Source: Acanthamoeba sp. SK_2022b
Taxonomy: Eukaryota > Discosea > Longamoebia > Acanthamoebidae
Length of the DNA: 64,000 bases
Direction of reading: 5' to 3'
Assembly (NCBI GenBank): GCA_027943245.1
Contig: JANDJZ010000392.1
Location: 1 to 64,000, forward strand
The notes beneath the pieces were generated by a model. The model searched no databases. It worked only from the letters and a program-made list of their open reading frames with translations, and had not been told where the DNA came from. How positions within the stretch are numbered: the stretch's first letter is position 1; every line of letters starts with the position of its first letter. This document shows positions 1 to 10,311 of the stretch, one piece after another. The translations under genes and the position numbers were made by a program.

Positions 1-3000
1 TCGATGCGTTTGATGCCCAGCTTCTGTGCATGCAGGCGCAGCGCCGCGCACTGCAACAGGTTGCGCGCCGCGTCCGGCAACTGGCCGAAGCGGTCGATCA
101 GCTCGACTTTCAGCTCGTCCAGCTCGCCGTCGCTCTTCGCGCTGGCGATACGCTTGTACAGCGACAGACGGGTATTGACGTCGGGAATGAAATCTTCCGG
201 CAGCAGCGCCGGCATGCGCAGTTCCACCTCGGTCTGGCTGCTGGTGAGATCTTCCAGCGACGGTTCGCGGCCGTTTTTCAACGCATCGACGGCGCTTTCC
301 AACAGCTCCATGTAGAGCGAGAAACCGACGGTGGTCATCTGGCCGCTCTGGTCTTCGCCCAGCAGTTCGCCGGCGCCGCGGATCTCCAGATCGTGGGTCG
401 CCAGCGCGAAACCGGCGCCGAGATCTTCCAGCGATGCGATGGCTTCGAGCCGTTTATGGGCATCGGTGCCCATGGCTTTCGGGTTCGGCGTCAGCAGATA
501 GGCGTAAGCCTGGTGGTGCGACCGCCCGACGCGGCCGCGCAGCTGGTGCAGCTGCGCCAAGCCGAAGCGATCGGCCCGCTCGATGATGATGGTGTTGGCG
601 CTGGGGATATCGATGCCGGTCTCGATGATGGTGGTGCACACCAGCACGTTGAAGCGCTGGTGGTGGAAATCGTTCATCACCCGTTCCAGATCGCGTTCGC
701 GCATCTGGCCGTGGCCGATGGCGATGCGCGCTTCCGGCACCAATTCCGCCAGGCGCTGCGCCGCTTTCTCGATGTTTTCCACGTCGTTGTAGAGGTAGTA
801 AACCTGGCCGCCGCGCAGCACTTCACGCAGGATCGCCTCGCGCACCACCAGGCTGTCGTATTCGCGCACGAAGGTCTTCACCGCCAGCCGGCGCGCCGGC
901 GGGGTGGCGATGATCGACAGATCGCGCATGCCGCTCATCGCCATGTTCAGGGTACGCGGGATCGGCGTGGCGGTCAGCGTCAGGATATCGACGTCGGCGC
1001 GCATCGCCTTGATGCGTTCTTTATGGCGCACGCCGAAGCGGTGTTCTTCATCGACGATCAGCAGCCCCAGGTCTTTCCAGCGTAGATCGCTCTGCAACAG
1101 CTTGTGGGTGCCGATGATGATGTCCACTTTGCCTTCGGCCGCGTCGTCCAGCACCTGCTGCTGCTCTTTGGCGCTGCGGAAGCGCGACATCATTTCGATG
1201 CGGATCGGCCAGGTGGCAAAGCGATCGCGGAAGTTGTCGAAGTGCTGCTGCGCCAGCAGGGTGGTCGGCACCAGCACCGCCACCTGCTTGCCGTTTTCCA
1301 CCGCCAGGAAGGCGGCGCGCATCGCCACTTCGGTTTTGCCGAAGCCGACGTCGCCGCACACCAGGCGGTCCATCGCCAGCGGCTGGCACATGTCGCTCAG
1401 CACCGCGTTGATCGCCTGTTCCTGATCCGGCGTGGTTTCGAACGGGAAGCTCTGGCAGAACAGCTGATACTGTTCGCGATTGTGTTTGAAGGCGAAACCG
1501 GCCTTGGCGGCGCGCTGGGCGTAGATATCCAGCAGCTCCGCCGCCACGTCGCGCACGCGCTCGGCCGCTTTCTGCCGCGCGCGCGTCCAGGCGTCGCCGC
1601 CCAGCTTGTGCAGCGGGGCGTTTTCGTCCGCGCCGCCGGCGTAGCGGCTGATCAGATGCAGTGAAGAAACCGGCACGTACAGCTTGTCCTCACCGGCGTA
1701 GGAGAGGATCAGGTACTCGGCCTTGATGCCGCCGGCCTCCAGCGTGGTCAGGCCGACGTAGCGGCCGACGCCGTGTTCCAGATGCACCACCGGCTGGCCG
1801 GGATGCAGCTCCGCCAGGTTGCGGATCAGGGTATCGGTATTGATGGTGCGCCGGTTGTCCTGCCGGCGGCGGCTGACGCGCTCGCCGAGCAGATCGCTTT
1901 CGCAGATCAGCGCCCGCTGGCGCAGGCCGTCGAGGAAGCCGTGTTCGGCGGCACCGACCATCATGTAACGGCCCGCCGTTTCCCCCTGATCGAGGCGCTG
2001 AATCAGCGCCGGCGCCAGCTTGATGCGGCCGAGCAGATCCTGCAGCGTTTCACGCCGCCCCTCGCTCTCGACGGAGAAAATCACGCTGCCGTCGAAGCCT
2101 TCGATAAAGCGCCGTAGGTTATCCAGCGGGGATTTATGCTGCGCTTGCACCGCCAGATCGGGCAGGGCATGGTAGTCCAGATTGGTATTGCCGGCCTTGG
2201 CCGGCAGCTCAGCGGTTTTCAGCGCGATGCGCGGCCAGGCCTTCAGCTCGCCGAACAGCGCGTCGACGCGCAGCCACAGCGTATCCGGCGCCAGCAGCGG
2301 GCGCATCGGATCGACGCGGCGGCTTTCGTAACGCTGGTTGACGTCCTGCCAGAAGCGCTCGGCGGCGCCCTCCAGATCGCCGGTGTTGACGATCAGCGTA
2401 TTGGCCGGCAGGTAGCTGAACAGCGACGGCAGCGGCTGGCTGAAGAACAGCGGCTGCCAGTATTCGATGCCGGCCGGCCAGGCGCTTTTGCTGACCTGCT
2501 GATAGATGTGCTCGGCGTCGCGGCGCACCTCAAACTGCTCGCGCCACTGGCTGCGAAACAGCTCGATGGCGTTTTTGTCGGTGGGGAACTCGTGGGCCGG
2601 CAACAGATTGATGGCCTCGACTTCGCTCAACGTGCGCTGGGTATCGACGTCGAAGATGCGCAGGCTGTCGATTTCGTCATCGAAGAAGTCGATGCGGTAA
2701 GGCTCATCGCTGCCCATCGGGTAAAGATCGAGCAACGCGCCGCGGGTGGCGAATTCGCCGTGCTCCATCACCTGATCGACGCTGCGGTAACCGGCCTGTT
2801 CCAGCTGCGCGCGCAGCTTGTCGCGCGACAGGCGCTGGCCTTTCTTCATCACCAGCGCGTGGCCGTGCAGGAACTCGTGCGGGCAGACGCGCTGCATCAG
2901 GGTGTTGACCGGCAGAATGATCACGCCGCGCGCCATGGTCGGCAGGTGATACAGGCTCGACAAACGATCCGAGATGATTTCCTGATGCGGCGAGAAGCTG

Positions 3001-3260
3001 TCGTACGGCAGGGTTTCCCAGTCGGACAGCGTGGTCACCATCTGGTCGGTGAACTGCTGGATCTCGTCGCGCAGCCGCAGGGCGTTTTGCATGTCCGGCG
3101 CGATCAGCATCACCGGGCCAGGGTGGCGTTCGACGATCTCGGCGCACTCCACGGCGCAGGCCGCGCCGGTCAGTTGCCCCAGCTGGCGCAGATCGCCCGC
3201 GCGATCGGGCAGAGAATAACGGGGGGATGAGGAACGGTTACGGCTATCGGAAGTGCTCAT
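1..3260 (-). CDS. mfd: Transcription-repair coupling factor Mfd (3' end outside window)
   Basis: DNA translocase that removes RNA polymerase stalled at lesions and recruits UvrA. Reading from the ATG at 3258-3260, 1086 codons are open to the window edge. The family is about 1150 residues, so only the extreme C-terminus is missing. Visible parts are the N-terminal UvrB-like region beginning near the conserved LTGAACA stretch, the Walker A GDVGFGKTE (about 1330-1360), the DEEH box (about 1050), and helicase motifs including TATPIPRTL and QLRGRVGR. It is the left anchor of the conserved mfd-lolCDE block. Confidence 0.97.
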   Translation of the reverse strand, partial: MSTSDSRNRSSSPRYSLPDRAGDLRQLGQLTGAACAVECAEIVERHPGPVMLIAPDMQNALRLRDEIQQFTDQMVTTLSDWETLPYDSFSPHQEIISDRLSSLYHLPTMARGVIILPVNTLMQRVCPHEFLHGHALVMKKGQRLSRDKLRAQLEQAGYRSVDQVMEHGEFATRGALLDLYPMGSDEPYRIDFFDDEIDSLRIFDVDTQRTLSEVEAINLLPAHEFPTDKNAIELFRSQWREQFEVRRDAEHIYQQVSKSAWPAGIEYWQPLFFSQPLPSLFSYLPANTLIVNTGDLEGAAERFWQDVNQRYESRRVDPMRPLLAPDTLWLRVDALFGELKAWPRIALKTAELPAKAGNTNLDYHALPDLAVQAQHKSPLDNLRRFIEGFDGSVIFSVESEGRRETLQDLLGRIKLAPALIQRLDQGETAGRYMMVGAAEHGFLDGLRQRALICESDLLGERVSRRRQDNRRTINTDTLIRNLAELHPGQPVVHLEHGVGRYVGLTTLEAGGIKAEYLILSYAGEDKLYVPVSSLHLISRYAGGADENAPLHKLGGDAWTRARQKAAERVRDVAAELLDIYAQRAAKAGFAFKHNREQYQLFCQSFPFETTPDQEQAINAVLSDMCQPLAMDRLVCGDVGFGKTEVAMRAAFLAVENGKQVAVLVPTTLLAQQHFDNFRDRFATWPIRIEMMSRFRSAKEQQQVLDDAAEGKVDIIIGTHKLLQSDLRWKDLGLLIVDEEHRFGVRHKERIKAMRADVDILTLTATPIPRTLNMAMSGMRDLSIIATPPARRLAVKTFVREYDSLVVREAILREVLRGGQVYYLYNDVENIEKAAQRLAELVPEARIAIGHGQMRERDLERVMNDFHHQRFNVLVCTTIIETGIDIPSANTIIIERADRFGLAQLHQLRGRVGRSHHQAYAYLLTPNPKAMGTDAHKRLEAIASLEDLGAGFALATHDLEIRGAGELLGEDQSGQMTTVGFSLYMELLESAVDALKNGREPSLEDLTSSQTEVELRMPALLPEDFIPDVNTRLSLYKRIASAKSDGELDELKVELIDRFGQLPDAARNLLQCAALRLHAQKLGIKRI

Positions 3261-3412
3261 TCAGGTATCTTTAATCAATGTGTTAGAGGGCGTTCCGGCA
3301 CGGATAACCCAGCGCCTTTATGCTGTTTATAGTAGCCCAGCGGCCGCCAAACTGACACAGCAAAAAGCGCTATACCCTGATGTTCCGCCTGTTATTTAAC
3401 CGATGCGCCGCG

Positions 3413-4396
3413 TTAATTTTCGCCGGCCAGGGCGAGATAGTGCGCAATCTTGTCGACGTCAAGGTTGCCGCCGCTGACGATAACGCCGACCTTTTTACCG
3501 TGCAGATCGAGCAGGCCGTTCATCGCCGCCGCGGCCGCCAGGCAGCCGGTCGGCTCAACCACCATTTTCATCCGCTCCATAAAGAAGCGCATTTGCCGAC
3601 ACAGCTGGGCGTCGCTGACCGTCAGAATGCCTTCGACATAGGCCTGAATGATCGGGAAGGTCAGCTGCCCGACCTGTTGGGTCTGCGCGCCGTCGGCAAT
3701 GGTTTTCGGCACCGGGATGTGCACCGGTTCACCGCGCTGAAAGGCTTGCTGAACGTCGTTGCCGGCTTCGGGCTCGACGCCGAACACGCGGCAGCCCGGC
3801 GACCAGTGATGCGCCGCTACCGCGCTGCCGGCCAGCAGGCCGCCGCCGCCGGTGCACACCAACAGCAGATCCAATGGCCCGGTCTCTTCAAACAGCTCCT
3901 TGGCGGCGGTGCCCTGGCCGGCGATCACCTGCGGATAATCGTACGGTGGCACCAGCGTCAGGCCCCGCTCTGCGGCCAGGCGTCGGGTGATTTCTTCACG
4001 ATCTTCGCTGTGGCGCTGATAGATGACCACGTTGGCGCCGTAGCCGCGCGTCGCCGCCAGCTTGGCCGCAGGGGCGTCATGGGGCATTACGATGGTGGCG
4101 CTAACGCCCAATTCGCGCGCCGCCAGCGCCATCGCCTGTGCGTGGTTGCCGGATGAAAAGGCGATTACCCCGGCCCGACGCTGCTCTGCGCTGAGTTGCG
4201 CGATGGCGTTATAGGCGCCGCGAAATTTGAAGGCGCCGATGCGCTGAAAATTCTCGCACTTGAAGAACAGCTGCGCGCCGGCGATCTGGTCGGCCTGGCG
4301 CGAAGTCATGACCGGCGTGCGCAGGGCATGCCCGGCGATAACGTCGGCGGCGGTGGCAATATCGGTGGCGGTGATGCAGCGTGGGACTGAACTCAT
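3413..4396 (-). CDS. PLP-dependent threonine dehydratase/serine racemase-like lyase, likely threo-3-hydroxyaspartate ammonia-lyase
   Basis: 327 residues of fold-type II PLP enzyme, a length typical of serine racemase and 3-hydroxyaspartate ammonia-lyase and shorter than biosynthetic IlvA, which has a C-terminal regulatory domain absent here. Visible are the Schiff-base lysine K57 in GAFKFRGA, the substrate loop SSGNHAQ at 81-87, and the phosphate-binding tetraglycine CTGGGG at 181-186. It would deaminate a hydroxyamino acid to an oxoacid plus ammonia in the cytosol. The gene is divergent from a YheO/DauR-type regulator 81 bp away, which points to a substrate-inducible catabolic unit. The exact substrate (hydroxyaspartate, serine or threonine) is inferred. 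It lies between mfd and lolC, where E. coli carries other genes. Confidence 0.8.
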   Translation of the reverse strand: MSSVPRCITATDIATAADVIAGHALRTPVMTSRQADQIAGAQLFFKCENFQRIGAFKFRGAYNAIAQLSAEQRRAGVIAFSSGNHAQAMALAARELGVSATIVMPHDAPAAKLAATRGYGANVVIYQRHSEDREEITRRLAAERGLTLVPPYDYPQVIAGQGTAAKELFEETGPLDLLLVCTGGGGLLAGSAVAAHHWSPGCRVFGVEPEAGNDVQQAFQRGEPVHIPVPKTIADGAQTQQVGQLTFPIIQAYVEGILTVSDAQLCRQMRFFMERMKMVVEPTGCLAAAAAMNGLLDLHGKKVGVIVSGGNLDVDKIAHYLALAGEN

Positions 4397-4477
4397 GGCG
4401 ACCTCGCACAGGTAAGTGATGGACGATACATTGCTTGGTGTGGATTTTTAATTTACTCTTTGTAAAGTTATTGTCAA

Positions 4478-5131
4478 ATGGTTAACTTAATGAGCGATCT
4501 CAGGCAGGAAAATGCGCTGTTGCTGCGCGAAGCGGAAAAAATTGTTCAGGCGTTGGGCGTGATGTTCGCGCCCGGTTGCGAAGTGGTGCTGCACGATCTG
4601 ACCCAGCCCGATCGCGCCATTGTCGCCATCGCCAACAATCTATCCAACCGCCGCATCGGCGACGCCGCGACGGAAATGGGGCTGGAGCGCATCGCGTCGC
4701 CGGAGTTTCCAGACGTGGTGCAGAACTACGCCAGCGTGTTTCCGGACGGGCGCCCGGCCAAGAGCACCTCGATCGGCCTGCGCAATAGCCAGGGCCGCTT
4801 TGTGGCGGCAATTTGCCTCAATCTGGATGTGTCTATCTTCAACAGCGTCACCGCTATCCTGCAGCAGCTGACGGCGGTGGTGCAAAGCGCCGCGCCGCAG
4901 GCGGCGGAGAGTGCACGCTCGCTGTCGGACATCGCCGCGGCGATCAACGCGTTCGCCGCGTCGCATGCCACCCAGCCGCGCGCTTTGTCTTCCGAACAGC
5001 GGTTTCAGGTGGTGCAACAGCTGAAGCAGCAAGGGTATTTGCAACTGCGCGGCGCGGCCACCATGGTGGCCGAAGCGCTCGGCATCTCGCGGGTGTCGGT
5101 CTATAACCTGCTCAAGCGAGACGCCGGATGA
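4478..5131 (+). CDS. YheO/DauR-type transcriptional regulator (PAS-like domain plus HTH)
   Basis: 217 residues. The N-terminal half (about 20-130) looks like the YheO-type PAS domain, with the PGCEVVLHDL stretch and a later GLRNSQGRFVAAICLNLD segment. The C-terminus (about 160-217) carries a helix-turn-helix ending in LGISRVSVYNLLKR. DauR, a member of this family, controls amino-acid catabolism genes. Divergent placement next to the hydroxyamino-acid lyase suggests it regulates that gene. A start at the ATG at 4490 (MSDLRQ) is also possible. Specific ligand unknown. Confidence 0.8.
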   Translation: MVNLMSDLRQENALLLREAEKIVQALGVMFAPGCEVVLHDLTQPDRAIVAIANNLSNRRIGDAATEMGLERIASPEFPDVVQNYASVFPDGRPAKSTSIGLRNSQGRFVAAICLNLDVSIFNSVTAILQQLTAVVQSAAPQAAESARSLSDIAAAINAFAASHATQPRALSSEQRFQVVQQLKQQGYLQLRGAATMVAEALGISRVSVYNLLKRDAG

Positions 5132-5236
5132 GGGGCCGCCCGGCGCAATAAAAGGCCGCCGGGTGTTCCCTAAACGAGGGAGAGCCTTTATTATCCATGA
5201 TCACTTTGCTTAAGCCACGGCTATCAAACGGATTTC

Positions 5237-6439
5237 ATGTATCAACCTGTCGCGTTATTCATTGGCCTGCGCTACATGCGCGGGCGAGCCTCAGACCGCT
5301 TCGGGCGGTTTGTTTCCTGGCTTTCCACCATCGGCATTACGCTGGGGGTGATGGCGTTGGTCACCGTGCTGTCGGTGATGAACGGTTTCGAAAAGGATCT
5401 GGAGAACAACATCCTCGGCCTGATGCCGCAGGCGTTGGTTACCAGTCCGCAAGGATCGGTCAACCCGCAGCAGCTGCCGGCCTCCGAGGTGCAGAAGCTG
5501 CAGGGCGTCACGCGCGTCGCACCGCTGACCACCGGTGACGTGGTACTGCAAAGCGCCCGCAGCGTGGCGGTCGGGGTGATGCTCGGCGTCAATCCCGACG
5601 AAGCCGATCCGCTGACCCCGTATCTGGTCAACGTCAAGCAGCAACAGTTGCAGCCGGGCCAATACAACATCATCATCGGCGAACAGCTGGCGGGGCAACT
5701 CGGCGTCAAGCGCGGCGATTCGCTGCGCGTGATGGTGCCGAGCGCCAGCCAGTTCACACCGATGGGCCGCATACCCAGCCAGCGCCTGTTCACCCTTATC
5801 GGCACCTTCCACGCCAACAGCGAGGTGGACGGCTATCAGCTGCTGGTCAACCAACAGGACGCTTCGCGCCTGATGCGCTACCCGGCGGGCAACATCACCG
5901 GCTGGCGCCTGTTCCTGCAGCAGCCGCTGGCGGTCGATACCCTCAGCCAACAGGCGCTGCCGGCGGGCACGGTCTGGAAAGACTGGCGCGATCGCAAGGG
6001 CGAGCTGTTCCAGGCGGTGCGCATGGAGAAAAACATGATGGGGCTGCTGCTCAGCCTGATCGTGGCGGTGGCGGCGTTTAACATCATTACGTCGCTCGGC
6101 CTGCTGGTGATGGAAAAGCAGGGCGAGGTCGCCATTCTGCAGACCCAGGGGCTGACTCGCCGCCAGATCATGTCGGTGTTTATGGTGCAGGGCGCCAGCG
6201 CCGGTATCATCGGTTCGCTGCTCGGCACGCTGCTCGGCGTGCTGCTGGCCACCAACCTGAATAACCTGATGCCGATCCTCGGCGCCTTGATCGACGGCGC
6301 TTCGCTGCCGGTGGCGGTCGATCCGCTGCAGGTGACGATCATCGCCGTGGTGGCGATGGCGGTTTCCTTGTTGTCCACGCTTTATCCTTCATGGCGCGCT
6401 GCCGCCGTACAACCCGCTGAGGCTTTACGTTATGAGTAA
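5237..6439 (+). CDS. lolC: Lipoprotein-releasing ABC transporter permease LolC
   Basis: 400 residues; inner-membrane subunit of LolCDE, which extracts mature outer-membrane lipoproteins and passes them to LolA. Topology is one N-terminal transmembrane segment (about 25-50), a large periplasmic domain, and three C-terminal segments starting near residue 270. The periplasmic stretch [12 protein letters not shown] and the C-terminal [16 protein letters not shown] are characteristic. It overlaps lolD by 8 bp, indicating translational coupling. Confidence 0.97.
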   Translation: MYQPVALFIGLRYMRGRASDRFGRFVSWLSTIGITLGVMALVTVLSVMNGFEKDLENNILGLMPQALVTSPQGSVNPQQLPASEVQKLQGVTRVAPLTTGDVVLQSARSVAVGVMLGVNPDEADPLTPYLVNVKQQQLQPGQYNIIIGEQLAGQLGVKRGDSLRVMVPSASQFTPMGRIPSQRLFTLIGTFHANSEVDGYQLLVNQQDASRLMRYPAGNITGWRLFLQQPLAVDTLSQQALPAGTVWKDWRDRKGELFQAVRMEKNMMGLLLSLIVAVAAFNIITSLGLLVMEKQGEVAILQTQGLTRRQIMSVFMVQGASAGIIGSLLGTLLGVLLATNLNNLMPILGALIDGASLPVAVDPLQVTIIAVVAMAVSLLSTLYPSWRAAAVQPAEALRYE

Positions 6440-7136
6440 CCATCTTTTGCTGCAGTGTGACAACCTGTGCAAGACCTATCAGGAAGGCAATCTGCACACC
6501 GACGTGCTGCGCAATGTCAGCTTTGCCATGCAGCAGGGCGAGATGATGGCGATCGTCGGCAGCTCGGGTTCTGGCAAGAGTACCCTGTTGCACCTGCTGG
6601 GCGGGTTGGACTCACCGACCTCCGGCGAGGTGATCTTCAAGGGCGAATCGCTGAACGCCATGTCTTCGGCGGCCAAGGCCGAGCTGCGCAACCGCCAGCT
6701 GGGCTTCATCTATCAGTTTCACCATCTGCTGCCGGACTTCACCGCGCTGGAAAACGCCGCCATGCCGCTGCTGATCGGCGGCGCCAAGCCGGCGCAGGCG
6801 CAGGAGAAGGCGCGGGAGATGCTGGCGGCGGTCGGGCTGGAAAAACGCAGCAAGCACCGCCCGTCCGAGCTCTCCGGCGGCGAGCGTCAGCGCGTGGCGA
6901 TCGCGCGCGCGCTGGTCAACAACCCGGCGCTGGTGCTGGCGGACGAACCGACCGGTAACCTGGACAAACGCACCGCAGACAGCATCTTCGATCTGCTGGG
7001 CGAGCTGAACGTGCGTCAGGGCACCGCTTTTCTGGTGGTGACGCACGATCTGCAGCTGGCCAAGCGCCTGAGCCGCCAGCTGGAAATGGCCGACGGCCAC
7101 CTGCAGGCGCAGCTGACCCTGATGGGGGCCGAGTAA
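6432..7136 (+). CDS. lolD: Lipoprotein-releasing ABC transporter ATPase LolD
   Basis: 234 residues; ATPase that powers LolCE. Walker [10 protein letters not shown] at 43-51, ABC signature LSGGERQR near 145, and Walker [10 protein letters not shown] directly after. The Q-loop region reads [17 protein letters not shown], typical of the LolD/MacB class. It overlaps both neighbours (8 bp with lolC, 1 bp with lolE), so the three subunits are made from one transcript. Confidence 0.97.
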   Translation: MSNHLLLQCDNLCKTYQEGNLHTDVLRNVSFAMQQGEMMAIVGSSGSGKSTLLHLLGGLDSPTSGEVIFKGESLNAMSSAAKAELRNRQLGFIYQFHHLLPDFTALENAAMPLLIGGAKPAQAQEKAREMLAAVGLEKRSKHRPSELSGGERQRVAIARALVNNPALVLADEPTGNLDKRTADSIFDLLGELNVRQGTAFLVVTHDLQLAKRLSRQLEMADGHLQAQLTLMGAE

Positions 7137-8383
7137 TGGCGGGAGCTTCACTGTCCTTCCTGACGGCCCTACGTTTCAGCCGCGGCCGTAAACGCGGCGG
7201 CATGGTGTCGCTGATCTCGGTCATCTCCACCATCGGCATTGCGCTGGGGGTGGCGGTGCTGATCGTCGGCCTGAGCGCGATGAACGGCTTTGAGCGCGAG
7301 CTGAAGAACCGCATTCTGGCGGTGGTGCCGCACGGCGAACTCGAGCCGGTCAATCAGCCATTCAGCGGCTGGCCGTCGATTCTGCAGCGGGTGGAAAAGG
7401 TGCCGGGCATTGTGGCCGCCGCGCCGTACATCAACTTTACCGGCCTGATGGAGAACGGCGCGCAGCTGCGCGCGGTGGAAGTCAAAGGCGTTGATCCGCA
7501 GCAGGAGAGCCGACTGAGCGCGCTGCCGCAGTACGTGCAGGGCGACGCCTGGGCCAACTTCAAGCCCGGCGAGCAGCAGGTGATCCTCGGCAAGGGCGTG
7601 GCCGACGCGCTGGGCGTCAAGCAGGGCGCCTATGTGACGGTGATGATCCCCAACAGCGACCCGGAAATGAAGCTGCTGCAGCCGAAGCGCATCCGTCTGC
7701 ACGTGACCGGCATTTTGCAGCTCAGCGGCCAGCTCGATCACAGCCTGGCGCTGGTGCCGCTGGCCGATGCGCAGCAGTATCTCGACATGGGTGACAGTGT
7801 CACGGGCATCGCCCTCAAGATGAACGACGTGTTCGCCGCCAATAAACTGGTGCGCGACGCCGGCGAAGTGACTAATTCTTATATCTACATCAAAAGCTGG
7901 ATCGGCAAGTACGGCTACATGTATCGCGATATCCAGATGATCCGCGCCATTATGTACTTGGCGATGGTGCTGGTGATCGGCGTGGCCTGCTTCAACATCG
8001 TGTCCACGCTGGTGATGGCGGTGAAAGACAAAAGCGCCGACATCGCGGTGCTGCGCACCCTGGGCGCCAAAGACGGCTTTATCCGCGCCATCTTCATCTG
8101 GTACGGGCTGCTGGCCGGGCTGCTGGGCAGCCTGAGCGGCGTAGTGATTGGGGTGATCGCCTCGCTGCAGCTGACCAACATCATCCGGGGCATCGAGAAA
8201 CTGGTCGGCCACTCCTTCCTGTCGGGCGATATCTACTTCATCGACTTCCTGCCTTCCGAGCTGCACTGGCTGGACGTGCTGATCGTGCTGGCGACCGCTA
8301 TCGTGCTGAGCCTGTTGGCCAGTTGGTATCCGGCCAGGCGCGCCAGCCGCATCGATCCGGCGCGGGTGCTGAGCGGACAATAA
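7136..8383 (+). CDS. lolE: Lipoprotein-releasing ABC transporter permease LolE
   Basis: 415 residues, paralogous to LolC with the same one-plus-three membrane topology and a large periplasmic domain. The N-terminal [22 protein letters not shown] is the first membrane segment; the end, [20 protein letters not shown], is the usual LolE tail. It is the last gene of lolCDE and is followed after 5 bp by a hairpin terminator, then nagK. Confidence 0.97.
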   Translation: MAGASLSFLTALRFSRGRKRGGMVSLISVISTIGIALGVAVLIVGLSAMNGFERELKNRILAVVPHGELEPVNQPFSGWPSILQRVEKVPGIVAAAPYINFTGLMENGAQLRAVEVKGVDPQQESRLSALPQYVQGDAWANFKPGEQQVILGKGVADALGVKQGAYVTVMIPNSDPEMKLLQPKRIRLHVTGILQLSGQLDHSLALVPLADAQQYLDMGDSVTGIALKMNDVFAANKLVRDAGEVTNSYIYIKSWIGKYGYMYRDIQMIRAIMYLAMVLVIGVACFNIVSTLVMAVKDKSADIAVLRTLGAKDGFIRAIFIWYGLLAGLLGSLSGVVIGVIASLQLTNIIRGIEKLVGHSFLSGDIYFIDFLPSELHWLDVLIVLATAIVLSLLASWYPARRASRIDPARVLSGQ

Positions 8384-8388
8384 AACCC

Positions 8389-8418
8389 ACGGGGAGGCAG
8401 CGATGCCGCCCCGTTTTT
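8389..8418 (+). terminator. Rho-independent terminator after lolE
   Basis: ACGGGG pairs with CCCCGT, enclosing an inner GGCA/TGCC stem closed by a GCGA tetraloop, followed by seven T. It lies between lolE and nagK, so nagK probably needs read-through or its own promoter. Confidence 0.85.
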
Positions 8419-8436
8419 TTAGCCTGGGGATGGGTT

Positions 8437-9357
8437 ATGTACTACGGTTTCGATATGGGCGGCACCAAGATTGAGCTGGGGGTGTTCGACGACCACCTGC
8501 AACGCATTTGGCAAAAGCGGGTGCCGACGCCGCGTGAAGATTACCGGCAGCTGCTGGCCACGCTGTGCGATCTGACCCTTGAGGCGGATGCGTTTTGCGG
8601 CCGGCGCGGCAGCGTCGGCATCGGCATCCCGGGCCTGCCCAACGACGATGACGGCACGCTGTTTACCGCCAACGTGCCGGCGGCGATGGGGCGGCCGCTG
8701 CCGCGCGATCTGGCGGCGCTGATCGGGCGCGAGGTGCGGGTCGATAACGACGCCAACTGCTTTGCGCTGTCGGAGGCCTGGGACGACGAGTTTCGCCGCT
8801 ACCCGACGGTGCTGGGCATCATCCTCGGCACCGGCGTAGGCGGTGGGCTGATCGTCGACGGCAAGACGGTGCCAGGGCGCAACTATATCGCCGGCGAGTT
8901 CGGCCATTTGCGCCTGCCGGTGGACGCGCTCGAGGTGCTGGGGCGTGATGTGCCTCGCGTTGCCTGTGGGTGCGGTCATCAGGGTTGCATTGAAAACTAC
9001 ATATCGGGCCGCGGTTTCGAATGGATGTACGCCCATTTCTATGGCCGGCACTTGCCCGCCACCGAGGTCATTGCGCATTATCAGGCGGGTGAGCCGCGGG
9101 CGGTGGCTCATGTAGACCGCTTTATGGACGTGCTGGCGATCTGTCTGGGTAATCTGCTGACGGTGCTGGATCCGCACCTGGTGGTGATCGGCGGCGGGCT
9201 ATCGAACTTCGACGCCATCTACCAGGCGTTGCCGCAGCGGCTGCCGGCGCACCTGCTGCGGGTGGCCCGGCTGCCGCGCATCGAGAAGGCGCGCTATGGC
9301 GACGCCGGCGGCGTGCGCGGCGCAGCGTTCCTCAATTTGGTAAACAGGGAAAAGTAA
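8437..9357 (+). CDS. nagK: N-acetyl-D-glucosamine kinase (ROK family)
   Basis: 306 residues from the ATG at 8437; the open frame extends upstream into lolE, but the family start is [15 protein letters not shown]. It phosphorylates free GlcNAc at O6 for salvage of peptidoglycan amino sugars. Visible are the N-terminal phosphate loop DMGGTK, the ROK zinc motif [10 protein letters not shown] (about 188-197), and the glycine-rich GTGVGGG. The position between lolE and cobB matches E. coli. Confidence 0.95.
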   Translation: MYYGFDMGGTKIELGVFDDHLQRIWQKRVPTPREDYRQLLATLCDLTLEADAFCGRRGSVGIGIPGLPNDDDGTLFTANVPAAMGRPLPRDLAALIGREVRVDNDANCFALSEAWDDEFRRYPTVLGIILGTGVGGGLIVDGKTVPGRNYIAGEFGHLRLPVDALEVLGRDVPRVACGCGHQGCIENYISGRGFEWMYAHFYGRHLPATEVIAHYQAGEPRAVAHVDRFMDVLAICLGNLLTVLDPHLVVIGGGLSNFDAIYQALPQRLPAHLLRVARLPRIEKARYGDAGGVRGAAFLNLVNREK

Positions 9358-9368
9358 GGAGAGAGTTA

Positions 9369-10205
9369 ATGCACACTCGCCATCGGCTGTGTCAGTTTCG
9401 CAAGAGTAAGCATGTGCTGCATCAGCGCTTTCGTTCACGCATTTTTCACCGTGACACCATGGCGGCGGCCGAGCTGAAAAAGCCGTTTGTGGTGGTGTTG
9501 ACCGGGGCCGGCATTTCGGCCGAATCTGGCATTCGCACCTTCCGCGCCGCGGATGGGCTGTGGGAAGAGCACCGGGTGGAGGACGTCGCCACGCCGGAAG
9601 GTTTTCAGCGCGATCCGGCGCTGGTGCAGGCGTTTTACAACGAACGCCGCCGCCAGCTGCAGACGGAGGAGATCGCTCCGAATGCCGCGCACCGCGCGCT
9701 GGCGGATCTGGAAGAGTGGCTGGGGGACAACTTCCTGCTGGTCACGCAAAACATCGATAACCTGCATGAGCGCGCCGGCAGCAAGCGGGTGCTGCACATG
9801 CACGGCGAATTGCTGAAGGTGCGCTGCACCCAGTCGGGCCAGGTGTTCGAATGGCCCGGCGATCTCAGCGTTGACGACCGTTGCCACTGCTGCCAGTTCC
9901 TGGCGCCGCTGCGGCCGCACGTGGTGTGGTTCGGCGAGATGCCGCTGGGCATGGACGATATTTATCAAGCGCTGAGCAAGGCCGATTTCTTCGTCGCCAT
10001 CGGCACCTCCGGCCACGTCTATCCGGCGGCCGGCTTCGTGCATGAGGCGCGGCTGGGCGGCGCCTACGCCATGGAGCTGAACCTGGAGCCGAGCCAGGTG
10101 GAGAGCCAGTTCGACGAGAAACACTACGGCCTGGCCAGCGAAGTGGTGCCGCGTTTTGTGCACAAGTTCCTGGTGGGCAAGGTGGCGCGGGCCGACAGGC
10201 CTTAG
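9369..10205 (+). CDS. cobB: NAD-dependent protein deacylase CobB (sirtuin)
   Basis: 278 residues, matching the long CobB form with a basic N-terminal extension of about 37 residues. Sirtuin motifs are [21 protein letters not shown] and the catalytic-histidine MHGE, with a C..C/C..C zinc site around RCTQSG and [14 protein letters not shown] holds the Tyr and Arg associated with desuccinylase activity in class III sirtuins. It removes acetyl and succinyl groups from lysines, including on acetyl-CoA synthetase. It starts 11 bp after nagK. Confidence 0.95.
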   Translation: MHTRHRLCQFRKSKHVLHQRFRSRIFHRDTMAAAELKKPFVVVLTGAGISAESGIRTFRAADGLWEEHRVEDVATPEGFQRDPALVQAFYNERRRQLQTEEIAPNAAHRALADLEEWLGDNFLLVTQNIDNLHERAGSKRVLHMHGELLKVRCTQSGQVFEWPGDLSVDDRCHCCQFLAPLRPHVVWFGEMPLGMDDIYQALSKADFFVAIGTSGHVYPAAGFVHEARLGGAYAMELNLEPSQVESQFDEKHYGLASEVVPRFVHKFLVGKVARADRP

Positions 10206-10222
10206 TAGTGCGTTCGGGGATG

Positions 10223-10262
10223 AAAAAGCTCAGGTGCAAACTTAATTACACCTGAGCTTTTT
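10223..10262. terminator. Bidirectional terminator between cobB and the glycosyltransferase gene
   Basis: Perfect 14-bp stem with flanking A and T runs: the left arm is AAAAAGCTCAGGTG, the loop is 12 nt, and the right arm is its exact complement ending in TTTTT. It serves cobB (+) and the convergent gene at 10312 (-). Confidence 0.9.
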
Positions 10263-10311
10263 ATGGGATATTAACGCATTTAGAGCGTAATGCGGTAATA
10301 ATGGATTTTTC

